DNA from: Chitinophaga filiformis
GTDB taxonomy: Bacteria; Bacteroidota; Bacteroidia; Chitinophagales; Chitinophagaceae
Direction: 5' to 3'
DNA: 64,000 nt
Assembly: GCF_900102545.1 (NCBI RefSeq)
Contig: NZ_FNBN01000006.1
Coordinates: forward strand, 248,001 to 312,000
The notes under the pieces were generated by a model that saw nothing but the letters and a program-made list of their open reading frames with translations, was not told where the DNA came from and ran no database searches. The position numbers were made by a program, and so were the translations under genes. Positions 44,723 to 52,817 of the stretch are shown piece by piece (position 1 is the first letter of the stretch; every line of letters begins with the position of its first letter).

Positions 44723-45406
44723 ATGCACCAGGAAACGCATGTCACCAGTTCTAACATCGTAAGGGATATCATCATTGGTATGGCTGACGGACTGACCGTG
44801 CCCTTTGCACTGACGGCAGGCTTAAGCGGTGTGCTGGATACCAATCACCTGATTATTGTATCAGGTGTATCTGAGATTGCGGCAGGCTGTATTTCTATGG
44901 GTCTTGGTGGTTTTCTGGCTGGTCAGACGGAAGTAGAGCATTATGATTCGGAACTGAAACGGGAATATGAAGAGGTAGAGAAAGTGCCGGAAACAGAGCG
45001 GAAAGAGGTGGAGGAGATCTTTATTTCTATGGGGGTAGATGAGGCGCTCAGTAAACAGGTGACGCTGCAAATCAGCCAGGATAAGCATAAATGGGTGGAC
45101 TTTATGATGCGCTTCGAACTTGGACTGGACAAGCCGGATAAGAACAGGGCTTATCAATCTGCTATTACTATTGCACTGGCCTACCTGGCGGGAGGATTTA
45201 TCCCTTTATTCCCTTACCTGGTCACCAGCAACAATCAGCATGGCTTTTACTGGTCATGTGCTATTACCATTCTTGCACTACTGATATTCGGATATTTCAA
45301 ATCAAAAGTAACAGGGCAGCCGCTGCTGAAAGGCACCCTGAAAGTAGCTTTCACAGGTATCCTTGCCGCAGCGGCTGCATTTATTATCGCAAAACTGATC
45401 AGTTAG
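44723..45406 (+). CDS. VIT1/CCC1-family membrane protein
   Basis: A 227-residue protein with five helices. The first pair encloses IRDIIIGMADGLTVPFALTAGLSG-like sequence and SEIAAGCISMGLGGFLAGQTEVEHYDSE. A charged cytosolic segment rich in Glu follows (REYEEVEKVPETERKEVEEIF), matching the metal-binding domain of the iron/manganese transporter family. The end is LKVAFTGILAAAAAFIIAKLI. It is the last gene of the operon and overlaps the convergent GHKL gene by eight bases. Confidence 0.93.
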   Translation: MHQETHVTSSNIVRDIIIGMADGLTVPFALTAGLSGVLDTNHLIIVSGVSEIAAGCISMGLGGFLAGQTEVEHYDSELKREYEEVEKVPETERKEVEEIFISMGVDEALSKQVTLQISQDKHKWVDFMMRFELGLDKPDKNRAYQSAITIALAYLAGGFIPLFPYLVTSNNQHGFYWSCAITILALLIFGYFKSKVTGQPLLKGTLKVAFTGILAAAAAFIIAKLIS

Positions 45407-46625
45407 TTTCCGCCTCTGCCATACTTCCCTGGCTGACTAATGCGAGCAGTTCTTCTTTTTTACCAGTCTGCAGCAGCATACCGATCAATCCTATGTATAC
45501 ACGCTGCTGCTCCTTATTCAATCCCTGAAACAGTCTGGGTTCTGTAGAATAGATCCCTTTCAGGAACTGCTGCAGTTCTTTTTTGTTTCCTGTATTCGGC
45601 AATATGCCATTCCTGTCATAGTTATCTATCAGTTTCACCGCCGCTTCGCCATCTACAAAAGATTTCTGCCTTAGTCTTACCAGTTCATGCAAATGTCCCA
45701 TCAGTTCCTTGAATACACTATGCTGTTTCGTTCTTTCAAACAGGTTCTGTGACAGCTCAGTATCGCCTGGATTGAACGCGTCAAAGTAACGGGACTCCAC
45801 GTAAACGCTATGATAAAACCCGATCGCATTGTTGTTGAACGAGGTCAGGTCTTTAAATACTTCCGACTGCTTTGAGTTCAGGAAATAGAAGAAGAACTTA
45901 TCTCCTATTCTTTCTGCCCACCTTACAAAGGTGATCCTGAAGAAGAATTCTGCTCCTTCTGCATCTCGTAGGGATATCACGCCGGTATCACTTTCGGCAA
46001 TAGATGGTGTATATTCGATGGGCACACCGTTGATCCTGATCTTATATTCCTTTTCCCTGTTCAGCATCAGGAACCAGCCAAATTCACGTACCAGGAAGCT
46101 TTTAAACTCGGCCGACTGGAAAGAGAAACCAGATACTTCAAACAGGTCATAAAAAGTAACGGTAGTACCGGTAGCCTTTTTCAGGGTTGTTTTCTTCCCT
46201 TCCGGATCATAGAAATCCTTGGAATTCCTGCTGATGGTAATATCGTATTCCATCATATCTCCTGTCTGGCTATCCCGGTATACGGTATGCCACGTTGCCT
46301 TTCCGCTGAAAGCGGAAAAAGAGAAACGACCACGCCCCTTATTTCCCTTTATAAAGGAAGACGATTTCTGAAAGGATGCTTTTTTGATGGAATCATTGAA
46401 GTGCCCAAAGGTTTCCTTCAGGAGATCATAGTCGATACCAGTACCATTATCGGTAATAGATAAACTATAGATCGTATCAATCTCATTGGATTCAAAATGG
46501 ATATCGATCACAGAAGCAGCTGCGTCAAAGCCGTTCCAGATATACTCGGCTACGGCCTCCATATAATCTTTCGGCAGTCCGGAAGACTGGATGCCGGTAT
46601 CCGTCACTGACACCTTTTCTTTCAT
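45399..46625 (-). CDS. Stand-alone GHKL ATPase
   Basis: A 408-residue protein of the Hsp90/MutL/histidine-kinase ATPase fold without a kinase dimerisation domain. The N-box is AVAEYIWNGFDAAAS (Glu27, Asn31, Asp34), G1 is DNGTGID and G2 is GNKGRGRFSF. A second, MutL-like transducer domain follows (about 150-290), then a helical C-terminus. Single-gene proteins of this kind appear in some bacterial defence contexts, as do MORC-like ATPases; no such partner is visible here. It converges on the VIT1 gene. Confidence 0.88.
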   Translation of the reverse strand: MKEKVSVTDTGIQSSGLPKDYMEAVAEYIWNGFDAAASVIDIHFESNEIDTIYSLSITDNGTGIDYDLLKETFGHFNDSIKKASFQKSSSFIKGNKGRGRFSFSAFSGKATWHTVYRDSQTGDMMEYDITISRNSKDFYDPEGKKTTLKKATGTTVTFYDLFEVSGFSFQSAEFKSFLVREFGWFLMLNREKEYKIRINGVPIEYTPSIAESDTGVISLRDAEGAEFFFRITFVRWAERIGDKFFFYFLNSKQSEVFKDLTSFNNNAIGFYHSVYVESRYFDAFNPGDTELSQNLFERTKQHSVFKELMGHLHELVRLRQKSFVDGEAAVKLIDNYDRNGILPNTGNKKELQQFLKGIYSTEPRLFQGLNKEQQRVYIGLIGMLLQTGKKEELLALVSQGSMAEAETN

Positions 46626-46715
46626 CTTAGCTATTTTGGCTGCTATTTACTAATTCTTTTAGTAACTACAGCATTTTTTCTCGTTGATTATGAGGATGTA
46701 TACCTATCGAAACAG

Positions 46716-46769
46716 ATCATCCTGCCTTATATACCGCGTATAAAACAAGGGTATAGGAGGCAGGATGAT
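46716..46769 (-). terminator. Long inverted repeat after the sugar isomerase gene
   Basis: The arms ATCATCCTGCCT (46716-46727) and AGGCAGGATGAT (46758-46769) are perfect, with inner TATACC/GGTATA pairing. It lies about 30 bases past the stop of the isomerase gene. No long T-run follows on the minus strand, so termination is likely but not proven. Confidence 0.6.
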
Positions 46770-46799
46770 AAATTTATTTACTGCGGATAGTGCTGTAAA

Positions 46800-47687
46800 T
46801 TATACCAGGTTCTTTTTGATATATTTAATGCTCTTCGCTATGCTGACAAACGGATCGCCGGGGGTTTTATCCTGTTCTACGAAGAAATATTTCATACCGG
46901 AATCGCCTGCATGTTTAAAGATCTCTTTGAAGTTGATGGAGCCATTGCCCACTTCTGTAAAATCCTTTTGAGGCGTTTTGTCCATATCCTTTACGTGCCA
47001 GAGCGGGAAACGGCCTTTATGCTCCTTCATCAGGGCTACAGGGTCCAGGCCTGCTTTCGTTACCCAGTAGATATCCATTTCCATTTTCACCAGGTCTTTA
47101 TCCGTCTGCTGTAAGAGGATATCATAAGGCAAGCCACCGTCCTGCTGCTGGAATTCAAAATCGTGGTTGTGGTAACAGAACTGTATACCGGCCTTTTTAC
47201 AGATCTCACCGGCCTTGTTGAAATATTCAGCCAGTTGTTTATAATGGTCGAGGTTACCACGTTCTTCTTCAAACAGGTAGGCGCATACCATATATTTGAT
47301 GCCTACAGCAGCCGCATCTTCCACAGCTTTGTCCCATTCATGCAATACAGTCCCTTTTACATCTGCTCCGCCCATCTTCTGTTCTCCCAGTACATAATGG
47401 CTGCTCGGCATCTTCAATCCCTGTTGTTTCAGCACCTGCGCAAATGCTTTAGGGTTCATACCATAGAATTGCTGCGTGCCGGTGTAGGTAGCACCTTCTA
47501 CGGTGTTAAATCCCAGTTTTGCTACCTTTTTCAGGGTGCCTGCCGGGTCTTTCTGCATCGCATCTCTCACTGTATATAGCTGCAGCCCTATATTGGTAGC
47601 TGGCGTTTTCCATAATTCGGAGGGCCTGATCAGCAAACCGGCCGAAGCCAGGGTGGTTGTTTTCAGGAATGATCTTCTTGACGTCAT
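46800..47687 (-). CDS. Sugar phosphate isomerase/epimerase-like TIM-barrel protein, exported
   Basis: A 295-residue protein with a twin-arginine-type leader (MTSRRSFLKTTTLASAGLL). The xylose-isomerase-like barrel shows GLQLYTVRDAMQKDPAGTLKKVAKLGF, CYHNHDFEF with metal ligands, VKMEMDIYWVTKAG, PLWHVKDMDKTP and FTEVGNGSINFKEIF; glutamate and histidine positions are intact. The substrate is unknown; many Bacteroidota encode several such exported isomerases for sugar turnover. It is a single gene. Confidence 0.92.
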   Translation of the reverse strand: MTSRRSFLKTTTLASAGLLIRPSELWKTPATNIGLQLYTVRDAMQKDPAGTLKKVAKLGFNTVEGATYTGTQQFYGMNPKAFAQVLKQQGLKMPSSHYVLGEQKMGGADVKGTVLHEWDKAVEDAAAVGIKYMVCAYLFEEERGNLDHYKQLAEYFNKAGEICKKAGIQFCYHNHDFEFQQQDGGLPYDILLQQTDKDLVKMEMDIYWVTKAGLDPVALMKEHKGRFPLWHVKDMDKTPQKDFTEVGNGSINFKEIFKHAGDSGMKYFFVEQDKTPGDPFVSIAKSIKYIKKNLV

Positions 47688-47843
47688 TGGAATTTATTTC
47701 TTGTTTTAAATTGGGCTGTGCTCTCGCCGATACCGGGGATAAAGATATAGTTTAAGGGGATATACTGCTAGTCAATTTTAACAGCGGTAAGAGATGTACA
47801 GTGGTATGCCGGAATCAGAGCAAACGGCGTACCTTGCATTGCT

Positions 47844-48269
47844 ATGGAAACGGTTACCCTTTATCGTCCGATAGGACTGAAAGAATTCATACTGATCGCT
47901 GCCGCTGATTTTAAAAGTTTCCCGCCAAGACTTTCCTGGCAGCCCATTTTTTACCCCGTACTTAACCAGGCATACGCGGAGCAGATCGCATTTGAATGGA
48001 ATATCCATGACGAAGCGTCGGGATATTGTGGTATTGTGACCCGGTTCAGCATCAGCAAATCCTTTATTGAAAAATATGAGCCGCAAAATGTTGGGAGTAC
48101 CAACCATGATGAGCTCTGGATCCCTGCGGAAGAACTGGAGGTTTTTAACCAGCATATCCAGGGGAAAATTGAGGTGGTAAGCACCTTCCTGGGAGAAAAG
48201 TTCGTTACACCAGAAGATCCGGTATTGGCTGAGATGATTATTTCCAATAGCCGGGAGCATCAGATTTAA
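47844..48269 (+). CDS. Conserved protein of the type often labelled ADP-ribosylation/crystallin J1
   Basis: A soluble 141-residue protein starting METVTLYRPIGLKEFILIA, with FPPRLSWQPIFYPVLNQAYAEQIA, SGYCGIVTRFSISKSFIEKY, and HDELWIPAEELEVFNQHIQG. I recognise this pattern from small bacterial proteins that carry the above database label; an ADP-ribosyl activity is not shown by the sequence. A frame on the other strand (47778-48332) is rejected as its shadow. It is a single gene. Confidence 0.85.
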   Translation: METVTLYRPIGLKEFILIAAADFKSFPPRLSWQPIFYPVLNQAYAEQIAFEWNIHDEASGYCGIVTRFSISKSFIEKYEPQNVGSTNHDELWIPAEELEVFNQHIQGKIEVVSTFLGEKFVTPEDPVLAEMIISNSREHQI

Positions 48270-48672
48270 ACAAAGTATTATCAAATGGATCTCAACCTGG
48301 CTATTTGCCCTTTTTGGGGCGGCATGGAACATCCGGAGCTTAAATGTTCCAAGTCCAACCTAAAGCCATAGTAAAGGCATAACAAAGGCATAGTAAAGGC
48401 ATGGTTAAAGCATGGTATCGTGGGCCAAAAATGGCCCACACAATCCGAGGGCACCTTTCCTGCATATAAACCAAGCAAACCAGGATCAAACTTGTATATG
48501 AACTTACATGCTCACTATACCTACTGATAGTCAACGAGAGTGACATTTTGCAACTTTTTTATTGAAAAGTATCAGTCTGACCGAAGTCATCCACTGCCTA
48601 CCTTTGTAAGGTTAAATGATGCTTCATCCGTCGCTGGCGGAACGAAGTCTTTATTAGTGATGAAGAGCCAAC
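48270..48672. other. Intergenic region with a short tandem array and hairpin
   Basis: The region contains the AAAGGCATAGT array (48362-48415, separate entry), the hairpin TGGGCCAAAAATGGCCCA (48421-48438), and TACCTTTG at 48599-48606. The last matches the Bacteroidota -7 box and could start the methyltransferase gene at 48673, but no TTG sits at the right distance. Confidence 0.55.
48362..48415. repeat. Short tandem array, about five 11-base units
   Basis: Units are aaagccatagt, aaaggcataac, aaaggcatagt, aaaggcatggtt and aaagcatggt, followed directly by the hairpin tgggccaaaaatggccca. Similar degenerate units occur near 2090-2130. Confidence 0.75.
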
Positions 48673-49278
48673 ATGGGAAATATTAGAAATATGATATCAG
48701 GATCATCCTGGTACACAAGTGATGCTGCATTTGACTGGTTATATCCGGCAAGAATTCAAAAACTCTCCAAACAACACTGGACACCTATGGAAGTGGCCAA
48801 AAGAGCCGCGGGCTTCCTGGCTACCGGAGAAGGAACGAAGGTCCTTGACATAGGCAGTGGTGTCGGCAAGTTTTGTCTTATCGGCGGATATCATTTCCCG
48901 GAAACTACCTTTTATGGCGTGGAACAGCGAAAAGAGCTCTATCATTTTGCCCGCGCAGCCAAAGATTTAACGGAAGCAAAAAATGTGGAGTTTATCAATG
49001 CCAACTTTACGCAGATAGATTTTGAGGACTTCGATCATTTTTACTTCTACAATTCCTTTTTTGAGAATCTGGTGGCTGACGGACAAATCGATCAGCAGAT
49101 GGAATACTCTACCAGCCTGTATAACTACTACTCCCGGTATATGCTGAATGCCCTGGACAGTAAGCCCAGTGGTACCCGCCTGGTTACATTTCACAGTTTG
49201 GAAGACGAAATACCGCCCAGTTATCAACTGGTAGATGCCACGGTCGATTTCCTGCTGAAAATGTGGGTAAAGCGCTGA
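48673..49278 (+). CDS. Class I SAM-dependent methyltransferase, copy 1
   Basis: A 201-residue protein. The AdoMet-binding motif I is VLDIGSGVGKFCLIGG (57-72), with the acidic motif II FYGVEQRKEL, and the later FDHFYFYNSFFENL marks a DOT1-like or O-methyltransferase-type loop. The N-terminal part (DAAFDWLYPARIQKLSKQHWTP) is shared with the second copy at 50150-50740. The substrate is unknown. It converges with a Crp/Fnr regulator eight bases away. Confidence 0.9.
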   Translation: MGNIRNMISGSSWYTSDAAFDWLYPARIQKLSKQHWTPMEVAKRAAGFLATGEGTKVLDIGSGVGKFCLIGGYHFPETTFYGVEQRKELYHFARAAKDLTEAKNVEFINANFTQIDFEDFDHFYFYNSFFENLVADGQIDQQMEYSTSLYNYYSRYMLNALDSKPSGTRLVTFHSLEDEIPPSYQLVDATVDFLLKMWVKR

Positions 49279-49286
49279 TAACGCTG

Positions 49287-49994
49287 TTATTTGTAGTTTG
49301 CTATGGAGATCAGCTGGCTGACATCTTTGATGATGATCTTCCTGCCTTTTGTTTCCAGTATATCATGCTCTTTAAATTCAGTCAGCACGCGTACCACATT
49401 CTCCCTGGCGGTGCCTACAAGGCTGGCCAGGTCTTCGCGACTGATATCTATTTCTATAGGCATACCCTCCACATGATTGACTTTATACTTTTCCCGGATG
49501 ATGATCAACTGTAGTGCAAGCCTTTCCCGTACGGTTTTCCGGGCAGATATTGTAAGACTATTGGCCAGCACTGCAAATTCATGACTTAGGGTTTTGAGCA
49601 GCCTGTTGTTGAGCAATGGAGAGTGGTCAAGGGTATTCAGAAAATCTTCCCTGGGAATAAAGGCGATGGCACTTTCTTCCATTGCGGTAGCGGAATCGGG
49701 GTACCTGTCTTCTGACAAGACAGCATGATAGCCGATCAGTTGTCCTGAATTGGCGATGTAAATGATCTTTTCTTTGCCATCTTTATCTACCTTATATTTT
49801 TTGACCTTGCCTTTAGTGATGTAAAATATACCGGAAGGATAAGTTCCTTCCCTGAACAGCTGCTCATTTTTTCTGTATACCTGCTCACTCATGTGGACTG
49901 TCAGCATCTCATAGACAGCTTGTGGCAGGTCTGCCAGAATGGACTCACTTTTAAAATCCCATTTATCAATTGGAAACTTATCCCGGATGTTCAT
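49287..49994 (-). CDS. Crp/Fnr-family regulator, copy 1
   Basis: A protein of about 235 residues: an N-terminal cyclic-nucleotide-binding fold (LFREGTYPSGIFYITKGKVKKY, NSGQLIGYHAVLSEDRYPDS) and a C-terminal winged helix with ISREDLASLVGTARENVVRVLTEF. It has no cysteine cluster, so it is not an Fe-S Fnr. The start MNIRDKFPIDKW (49994) is preferred by comparison with copy 2; an ATG three codons upstream exists. It is paired with a methyltransferase on the opposite strand. Confidence 0.92.
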   Translation of the reverse strand: MNIRDKFPIDKWDFKSESILADLPQAVYEMLTVHMSEQVYRKNEQLFREGTYPSGIFYITKGKVKKYKVDKDGKEKIIYIANSGQLIGYHAVLSEDRYPDSATAMEESAIAFIPREDFLNTLDHSPLLNNRLLKTLSHEFAVLANSLTISARKTVRERLALQLIIIREKYKVNHVEGMPIEIDISREDLASLVGTARENVVRVLTEFKEHDILETKGRKIIIKDVSQLISIANYK

Positions 49995-50149
49995 AGACCA
50001 CAAATTACTATTTTAAAAGCAAGGGTATAGATGGGATAAATATTAAGGGACACAGACGTATCCCCTCTCTTATTGTTCAAGTTCAAATTAGAGATAGCGT
50101 TGCGTTATCCACAATGCCATATCTTCCGATTTAGACTATGTATATTCTG

Positions 50150-50740
50150 TTATCTCTTCATCCACATTTTTAACAGGAAATCTGCTGAGGTATCCACCAC
50201 CTGATAACTGGGTGGTATCTCATCTTCACTGCTATGGAAGGTCACCAGTCTTGTTCCGGCGGGTTTCCTGTCCAGTTCTTTGTACAGAAAACGGGAGTAA
50301 TAGTGATACAGGCTGTCGGAATATTCAATGCGATGATCTATTCTACCATGGGTGGTCAGATTCTCAAAAAAGGCATTGTAAAAGTAAAAGTGATCATATG
50401 CAGCAAGATTCACCTGTGTAAAATTCTGGTTGATGAATGTTGCATTTTCCGTTCCTGTATATTCTTTTGCTGATAGTGCATAATGATGCAGCTCGCTTCT
50501 TTGCTCCACGCCATAAAAGAACGACCGGGGATGATAATGGGCACCAATGAGGGTAAATTTGCCAACGCCACTTCCTATATCGAGGATCTTCTTCCCTTCC
50601 TCTGCTGCCAGAAAGCCAGCGGCTTTTTTTGCAATGCCCATTGGAGTCCAGTGTCTTCTTGACATCTGCTGGATCCATTCCGGATATAGCCAGTCAAAAG
50701 AGGCATCGCTCATGAACGATGCCGGTCTTGCATTTCCCAT
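50150..50740 (-). CDS. Class I SAM-dependent methyltransferase, copy 2
   Basis: A 196-residue paralogue of 48673-49278. It keeps DASFDWLYPEWIQQMSRRHWTP, ILDIGSGVGKFTLIG, FYGVEQRSELHHY, DHFYFYNAFFENLTTHGRID and the C-terminal FHSSEDEIPPSYQVVD. The two share long identical blocks but differ at the N-terminus. It is divergent from Crp/Fnr copy 2, in contrast to the convergent arrangement of pair 1. Confidence 0.92.
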   Translation of the reverse strand: MGNARPASFMSDASFDWLYPEWIQQMSRRHWTPMGIAKKAAGFLAAEEGKKILDIGSGVGKFTLIGAHYHPRSFFYGVEQRSELHHYALSAKEYTGTENATFINQNFTQVNLAAYDHFYFYNAFFENLTTHGRIDHRIEYSDSLYHYYSRFLYKELDRKPAGTRLVTFHSSEDEIPPSYQVVDTSADFLLKMWMKR

Positions 50741-50850
50741 TCTCTGTAATCAATTGGTAAATTTTGGGCATATTAGCTTTACGAACCCAACAGCACTATT
50801 AAAACCCATCCACATGAAGCCGGTGAAATTAAATACCGGGTCAAAAACAG

Positions 50851-50881
50851 TTGATATTTTCGTATTGCGAAGGTACCTTTG
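50851..50881 (+). promoter_or_regulatory. Bacteroidota-type promoter of Crp/Fnr copy 2
   Basis: TTG (50851-50853), 20 bases, then TACCTTTG (50874-50881). It leaves a leader of about 70 bases before the ATG at 50957. It lies within the region shared with the divergent methyltransferase gene. Confidence 0.65.
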
Positions 50882-50956
50882 ATACTATTCGATTTCACTG
50901 ATACTTTTCAATTTAAAAACTGCAAAAGATCACTTTTTACCACATAGTCCATTACT

Positions 50957-51673
50957 ATGAGTTTAGCGGGTCTGTTTCCCATTGATAAATGGAATTTTAA
51001 ATCTCAGTCCATTTTAAATAGTCTGCCGGAAGATGAGCGTGCGGACCTCTATTCTCATATGCAGGAACAACGATATGGTAAGGGAGAGATCATTTTCAGG
51101 GAGGGAGCTGTGGCTTCCGGTATTTTCTTCATCAAAAAGGGGAAAGTTAAAAAGTACCAGGTGGACCAGGCCGGTAAGGAACAGATCATCTATGTAGCCA
51201 ATACGGGAGAGCTAATCGGATATCACGCTATTCTGGCGGAGGAACATTACCCCGATTCTGCAGCCACATTAGAAGAAAGTATTATTTCATTTATCCCGAA
51301 AGAAGATTTTACAGCTGTGCTGGAGCGATCCAGCGTGTTACCCCGAAGACTGCTGAAAGCGCTCAGCCATGAATTTACTGTGCTGACAAACAGTATTTCT
51401 GTATTTGCCCACCGCTCGGTGAAGGAAAGGCTTGCCATTGCATTAATAGTGTTGCGCGAGAGATTTAAAGCGGAAACATTGCCGGGAGAAGAAATAGTGA
51501 TCAATCTTTCCCGCAGCGACCTTGCCAATATGGTAGGCACGGGCAATGAGAATATTGTCAGGTTCCTCACAGAATTTAAAGCTGCAGGCATTTTGAATAC
51601 CCAGGGAAGAAAGATCTGGATCACGGATATAAAGGAGCTGATCAGGTTATCAGGTTATGGCCTTTCCGGATGA
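50957..51673 (+). CDS. Crp/Fnr-family regulator, copy 2
   Basis: A 238-residue paralogue of the regulator at 49287-49994, aligned throughout (FPIDKWNFKSQSIL, GIFFIKKGKVKKYQVDQAGKEQIIY in outline, ELIGYHAILAEEHYPDS). The DNA-reading helix is INLSRSDLANMVGTGNENIVRFL. It carries no Fe-S cysteines. It is preceded by a promoter of the phylum type and followed closely by a CheB gene. Confidence 0.93.
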   Translation: MSLAGLFPIDKWNFKSQSILNSLPEDERADLYSHMQEQRYGKGEIIFREGAVASGIFFIKKGKVKKYQVDQAGKEQIIYVANTGELIGYHAILAEEHYPDSAATLEESIISFIPKEDFTAVLERSSVLPRRLLKALSHEFTVLTNSISVFAHRSVKERLAIALIVLRERFKAETLPGEEIVINLSRSDLANMVGTGNENIVRFLTEFKAAGILNTQGRKIWITDIKELIRLSGYGLSG

Positions 51674-51749
51674 GCCTTTGCCTGCCGGCGTTTGGCATAG
51701 TCGTTGTACTTTCAAAGCGACTATTTCAATCATCCGAAGTATCAGGTAT

Positions 51750-52763
51750 ATGGATACATCCCCCCAATTCATTGTGGTAACCGGCACGTCCGCAGGCGGC
51801 TTGTCTGCACTCCGTCAACTGCTTGGCAGCATCAGTACAGATGGCGATGTAGCATATGTAGTAGTAATGCATTTATCAGGCAAGCCGGTCACTAATGTTT
51901 TATTTGATGGATTACGCACGCATACAGCGTTGCCGGTAAAGATGGCAGAGGATGGAATGCCCATTCAAAGAAATCACATTTACATTGCACCACGTAATGT
52001 ACACCTCATCGTAAAAAAGGGATATCTGAAACTTGGTTACGGGCCTAAGGAAAACCGGTGGCGCCCCAGTATAGATGTATTATTCCGGTCGGCAGCAGTT
52101 GCGTATAATACCCATGCTATCGGTATCGTATTAACCGGTATGCTCAACGATGGTGTGAGCGGCTTGAAGGCGATTCAGCGTTGTGGTGGTATTACTATCG
52201 TGCAGGATCCTGATGAGGCATCCTTTCCTGATATGCCGCTGAATGTGCTGGAACAAATGGAGGTGAATCATACGCTTCCCATTTCAGGCATGAATGATAT
52301 CATTCAAAAGGCAATACAACGGGATGTAGCATTTATGACACCACCTGAAAACCTGCGCCTAGAGGCAGAGATATCCGAAAAGACTGTCATAGGGGCCGAG
52401 ATTGTTCCCGGACTGGGGATACAAACCACACTATCTTGTCCGGATTGTGGAGGCTCTTTGTGGGAGATCAAAAACGATAATATAACACATTATCGTTGCC
52501 ATATTGGGCACACATACGGAGAGCAGGATCTTTTGCTGAAACAATGGGAAAAACTTGAGTCCGCCCTTTGGATCGCCGTCAGGATCACAGAAGAGCGACG
52601 TAATATGCTGGCTAAGCTACAGGAAAAAGCTATTAACCGGGGATTTGTCAAATCAGCTGCCAGTTATGAGGAAAATGCGGCTGAGCTTGGGAATACGATA
52701 GAGACATTGAAACAACTCCTGTATCAGATGGAGAAACGCGAATCGGATACAGCTAATGAATAA
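51750..52763 (+). CDS. CheB-type methylesterase with C-terminal zinc-ribbon extension
   Basis: A protein of 337 residues from ATG 51750 (a longer frame to 51657 lies across the preceding regulator end and is rejected). The CheB triad is Ser14 in TGTSAGGLSAL, His41 in VVVMHLSGK and Asp134 in TGMLNDGVSGLK. There is no receiver domain. The C-terminal extension holds a CxxC...CxxxH set (LSCPDCGGSL ... YRCHIGHTYG) and a helical end. Such CheB proteins in Bacteroidota are usually not chemotaxis genes but stand with CheR-PAS kinases, as here. Confidence 0.92.
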   Translation: MDTSPQFIVVTGTSAGGLSALRQLLGSISTDGDVAYVVVMHLSGKPVTNVLFDGLRTHTALPVKMAEDGMPIQRNHIYIAPRNVHLIVKKGYLKLGYGPKENRWRPSIDVLFRSAAVAYNTHAIGIVLTGMLNDGVSGLKAIQRCGGITIVQDPDEASFPDMPLNVLEQMEVNHTLPISGMNDIIQKAIQRDVAFMTPPENLRLEAEISEKTVIGAEIVPGLGIQTTLSCPDCGGSLWEIKNDNITHYRCHIGHTYGEQDLLLKQWEKLESALWIAVRITEERRNMLAKLQEKAINRGFVKSAASYEENAAELGNTIETLKQLLYQMEKRESDTANE

Positions 52764-52766
52764 AAT

Positions 52767-52800
52767 AAAAGCCAGCAACCTAGAGGCCACTGGCTTTTTA
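52767..52800 (+). terminator. Terminator between convergent CheB and kinase genes
   Basis: The arms AAAAGCCAG (52767-52775) and CTGGCTTTTT (52790-52799) form a stem that can serve both strands, since both sides end in A or T runs. Confidence 0.85.
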
Positions 52801-52817
52801 TAATGTTATTTATTCAG

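Noticed and set aside
47778..48332. Minus-strand 184-codon frame
   Set aside because: The forward gene 47844-48269 matches a known conserved pattern; the reverse frame is its shadow.
48599..48606. TACCTTTG as firm promoter of methyltransferase copy 1
   Set aside because: The -7 box is good, but the nearest upstream TTG is about 34 bases away, too far for the phylum consensus.
49287..51673. Oxygen-sensing Fnr proteins
   Set aside because: Neither regulator has the N-terminal cysteine cluster needed for an Fe-S centre.
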